Source: Phycisphaerae bacterium
GTDB taxonomy: Bacteria > Planctomycetota > Phycisphaerae > Sedimentisphaerales > SG8-4
Length of the DNA: 7,738 nt
Assembly (NCBI GenBank): GCA_030613765.1
Contig: JAUWLI010000131.1
Location: 1 to 7,738, forward strand
Direction of reading: 5' to 3'
In this document: piece by piece, positions 6,006 to 7,738 of the stretch
Position numbering within the stretch: the stretch's first letter is position 1
Layout of the letters: each line of letters starts with the position of its first letter
Translations under genes and position numbers: made by a program
Notes under the pieces: model-generated
What the model saw: only the letters and a program-made list of their open reading frames with translations
Databases searched by the model: none
What the model was told of the DNA's origin: nothing

Positions 6006-6360
6006 TACACGCCTTTCTTATAAATCTGGTTGCCTTGATGTAATAAACCAGGCCAAGTACAAAAATCAGGGACAAAATCACATGCTTTACAATCAAGAGC
6101 GTTACCTGGCTTTGGCCCGCTGCTGCATTCCATTCGTAGCTTTTATATGCAATAGCCCGCAGCACGCCAAAAATTACTATACCAACAAAACTAAACCGCA
6201 TCAGCAATAAAACCGTTTTCAATATGTCAACAATTGGTATGCCTCTGTCACTATTCGGCATTTCTTTTCGCAGAATCGACCAGAGCAGGACTGTTCCGAA
6301 AAGCCAGCCGGCCGCACTAAAATCATGTAGAAAATTGTTCAACAGTACCAGTATAGCCAA
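5989..6360 (-). CDS. Small integral membrane protein, CopD-like in appearance
   Basis: The product has 123 residues with three probable membrane helices (about 10-30, 43-71 and 87-110), a polar loop 31-42 and a basic C-terminal tail. H12 in the first helix and H93 at the start of the third ('VKHVIL'), together with R55 and the 'RFSFVGIVIFGVLRA' helix, recall small CopD/DUF2269-type or haem-binding membrane proteins, but I do not recognise the family firmly. The start is TTG: an in-frame TGA (6373-6375) lies four codons upstream and GAGGT (6370-6374) sits 9 nt before it. The gene follows ccsA by 97 bp and overlaps the radical SAM gene by 17 bp, so it is probably in the same transcript. A role in haem or electron handling is inference. 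Confidence 0.8.
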   Translation of the reverse strand: MAILVLLNNFLHDFSAAGWLFGTVLLWSILRKEMPNSDRGIPIVDILKTVLLLMRFSFVGIVIFGVLRAIAYKSYEWNAAAGQSQVTLLIVKHVILSLIFVLGLVYYIKATRFIRKACNEQTV

Positions 6361-6369
6361 GTGATAATT

Positions 6370-6374
6370 ACCTC
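6370..6374 (-). promoter_or_regulatory. Shine-Dalgarno that fixes a TTG start
   Basis: GAGGT on the minus strand lies 9 nt before the TTG at 6360. It overlaps the in-frame stop that limits the frame upstream, so TTG is the first available start and the only one with a good ribosome-binding site. The rare start codon would lower expression relative to ccsA. Confidence 0.6.
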
Positions 6375-6457
6375 ACTGCCATCTGCAAAAGATTTTCAAA
6401 AAAGCCGTATTCAACAAAACATAAACTTTGCCTGATAAATTCACCTTATCGCTCCAT

Positions 6458-7273
6458 TCATGGGCCCGGGTGGGGCGATGGTGAAAACAAATCCACTCCC
6501 CAGAAAGAAATAGCCAAAACTATAAGCCCAGCTACTGTCAGCCACGCAGCACGTCTCATTTTCCACTTAAGAAACGCCCGAGCATGGAGGTAAAAGGCGT
6601 AAAAGAGAAAGGAAATCAACGACCATGTTTCCAGTGCATCCCAGCTCCAGTAGTGCCCCCAAAGTTTTTTCGCCCAGATAGCACCTGATACAAGCATGAC
6701 GGCATGGTTAATGAAACCGAGTGTTATGAAGCGATAGCTCACGAGGTCCAAAGCCTCGATACCGGGAATACTAATACTTGGTTTCCATGAAAATAGTCTT
6801 TCCCTCATCAATAAAAGAACCGCTGCACCTGTTGAAATGGCATAGCATCCAAAAGCGAGCCAGGCAAATATCACATGCACGACAAGCCATGGGCTTTGAT
6901 AAGCAGGGCCCATCGGTACCGCTTCGCTCCTCGATATCAATCCGTGTCCGAGGACCAAAAAAACAATCGGAGTCAAAACAAGGCCTATAGAGCCCTCTAC
7001 CTTGTGTATCTTCTGAAAAACTAGGAATATCAATACCGTAAACCATGTGCCGGTAAGGTTAAGCTCATAGGTATCAGTAACCGGGGAGTGCCCGGCTGCT
7101 ACCCAACGGACAATCGCTGTAGCTGTGTGGAAAACAAGTCCTGCCCAAAGCAGCCGAATGGCGAGCTTTGTAAGCTTTGGCTTGGCGCTGATAAATCCGA
7201 ACAGATGAAGACAAAAAGAACCTGCATACGTAAAAATCGTTATCCAGAATAGTATGATTTCGGTTTTTGCCAT
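6458..7273 (-). CDS. ccsA: Cytochrome c biogenesis protein CcsA/ResC (System II haem transporter/synthase subunit)
   Basis: The 271-residue polytopic membrane protein carries the tryptophan-rich WWD haem-binding segment W205-GHYWSWD-212, followed by 'ALETWSLISFLFYAFYLHAR', the hallmark of the CcsA/CcmC/CcmF family. Other family features are 'GHSPVTDTYELN' (61-72), H49, H133 ('VVHVIFAWLAF') and H230, the last two candidates for haem ligands flanking the WWD loop. About eight membrane helices are apparent, usual for a short CcsA. H190 in 'GFINHAVMLVSGAIWA' is at a place where I expect a non-His residue. ATG at 7273 is preceded by GAAGG at 7 nt. With the ResB-like gene upstream it would form the complex that moves haem outward and attaches it to CxxCH apocytochromes. 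It is the second gene of a four-gene minus-strand cluster. Confidence 0.94.
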   Translation of the reverse strand: MAKTEIILFWITIFTYAGSFCLHLFGFISAKPKLTKLAIRLLWAGLVFHTATAIVRWVAAGHSPVTDTYELNLTGTWFTVLIFLVFQKIHKVEGSIGLVLTPIVFLVLGHGLISRSEAVPMGPAYQSPWLVVHVIFAWLAFGCYAISTGAAVLLLMRERLFSWKPSISIPGIEALDLVSYRFITLGFINHAVMLVSGAIWAKKLWGHYWSWDALETWSLISFLFYAFYLHARAFLKWKMRRAAWLTVAGLIVLAISFWGVDLFSPSPHPGP

Positions 7274-7376
7274 TGTGTAACCTTCAAGTAATTCAGTTTA
7301 TCAAAAAATCCTCATATAAAAAGCAAATAACTAAGCTAATTTCCTCAATACAATAATCAGTCCTTTACATTCGCCA

Positions 7377-7738
7377 TTACTCTGGTGCCCTCAGGACTGA
7401 AGGTTTAGCTCTGAACCACCTCAATAGGTCCGGGATATACCTAAGCAGAAGTGCTCCTGTTCCTAACCAGAGCGAAACACAAACCATAAAATAGCCCGGA
7501 TCCTCAACAACTCTAAACGACGACCAGTGTCGTAAATCCGTAAAGCCCAGGGAGTATTGCCCTAAGTCGATTTCGCCTTTCAGATACAGATACTTCTCGG
7601 ATACAACCTCCCCTGATTCGTTTTCTTCCTCTACAAGCAAGAGAGGCTTGTCCGGCTCTTCTGACGTTTTTATCGCACTGCCATTTTCCATACGATAGCT
7701 CGGATAAAGCGTAATGATAGTCCTGTTCTTTAGAAAGG
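7377..7738 (-). CDS. resB: ResB/Ccs1-like cytochrome c biogenesis protein, C-terminal part (5'-partial)
   Basis: The frame is open to the right edge, so only about the last 120 codons are visible; an ATG at 7691 is internal and has no ribosome-binding site. The visible part is an extracytoplasmic segment ending 'LGFTDLRHWSSFRVVEDPG', then a final membrane helix 'YFMVCVSLWLGTGALLLRYI' and a basic cytoplasmic tail. A 'V..DPG' turn immediately before the last helix is typical of ResB/Ccs1, which binds CcsA and presents the reduced apocytochrome. The gene immediately downstream, 103 bp away on the same strand, is ccsA, the usual System II neighbour, which strengthens the call. The visible part alone is short and moderately diagnostic. 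The operon promoter must lie outside the window. Confidence 0.72.
   Translation of the reverse strand, partial: FLKNRTIITLYPSYRMENGSAIKTSEEPDKPLLLVEEENESGEVVSEKYLYLKGEIDLGQYSLGFTDLRHWSSFRVVEDPGYFMVCVSLWLGTGALLLRYIPDLLRWFRAKPSVLRAPE

Noticed and set aside
6436..6457. Very short frame starting at the ATGA overlapping the ccsA stop
   Set aside because: It ends after six codons; no gene.

Overview
The window most likely comes from an anaerobic, non-phototrophic member of the Planctomycetota, probably class Phycisphaerae (Sedimentisphaerales-like sediment lineages). This rests on the style of the large secreted protein at the left: a right-handed beta-helix followed by a two-repeat dockerin module with the 'ADFNSDG.VNF.D' and 'DCDL.DNN.VD..D.ARFCEDWLW' signature, and a short helical tail. 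It also rests on a 'NKANF'-type intergenic element that I recall from such genomes. The lineage is an inference, because no rRNA or marker gene is present.

Layout. (1) Positions 2-3568, plus strand: the 3' part of a very large modular surface or secreted protein. Its modules are NHL/YVTN-like beta-propeller blades, a DUF11-like beta-sandwich, a right-handed beta-helix of about 11 coils with a small inserted beta-module, a dockerin pair and a conserved-looking C-terminal helical tail. The frame is open to the left edge, so the gene is 5'-partial. (2) Positions 3569-4541: a convergent intergenic region of almost 1 kb with no convincing gene. It is unusually rich in structure: a textbook sigma-70-like promoter with no gene behind it, a GUGA-tetraloop hairpin with a mutually exclusive alternative stem, a minus-strand terminator-like hairpin, a stretch of the widespread 'cactaagacacgaaggcacgaag' class of intergenic repeat, three further perfect inverted repeats, and a 10-bp tandem array inside the 'NKANF' element. 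(3) Positions 4542-7738, minus strand: four co-directional genes. Read in transcription order they are the C-terminal end of a ResB-like cytochrome c biogenesis protein (5'-partial at the right edge), CcsA/ResC, a small TTG-initiated membrane protein, and a BchE-like cobalamin-binding-domain radical SAM enzyme that overlaps the previous gene by 17 bp.

How the genes work together. ResB and CcsA are the two halves of the System II haem-handling and cytochrome c synthase complex, so the right side is a cytochrome c maturation locus. The small membrane protein and the radical SAM enzyme appear to belong to the same transcript, and the overlap suggests they are translationally coupled. A tetrapyrrole-related or membrane-electron-transfer-related role is a reasonable guess but is not shown. 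The large plus-strand protein is functionally unrelated and converges on this operon. The best candidates for something not well described are the non-coding mosaic at 3676-4458 and the pairing of a BchE-like enzyme with a small membrane protein in a System II locus.
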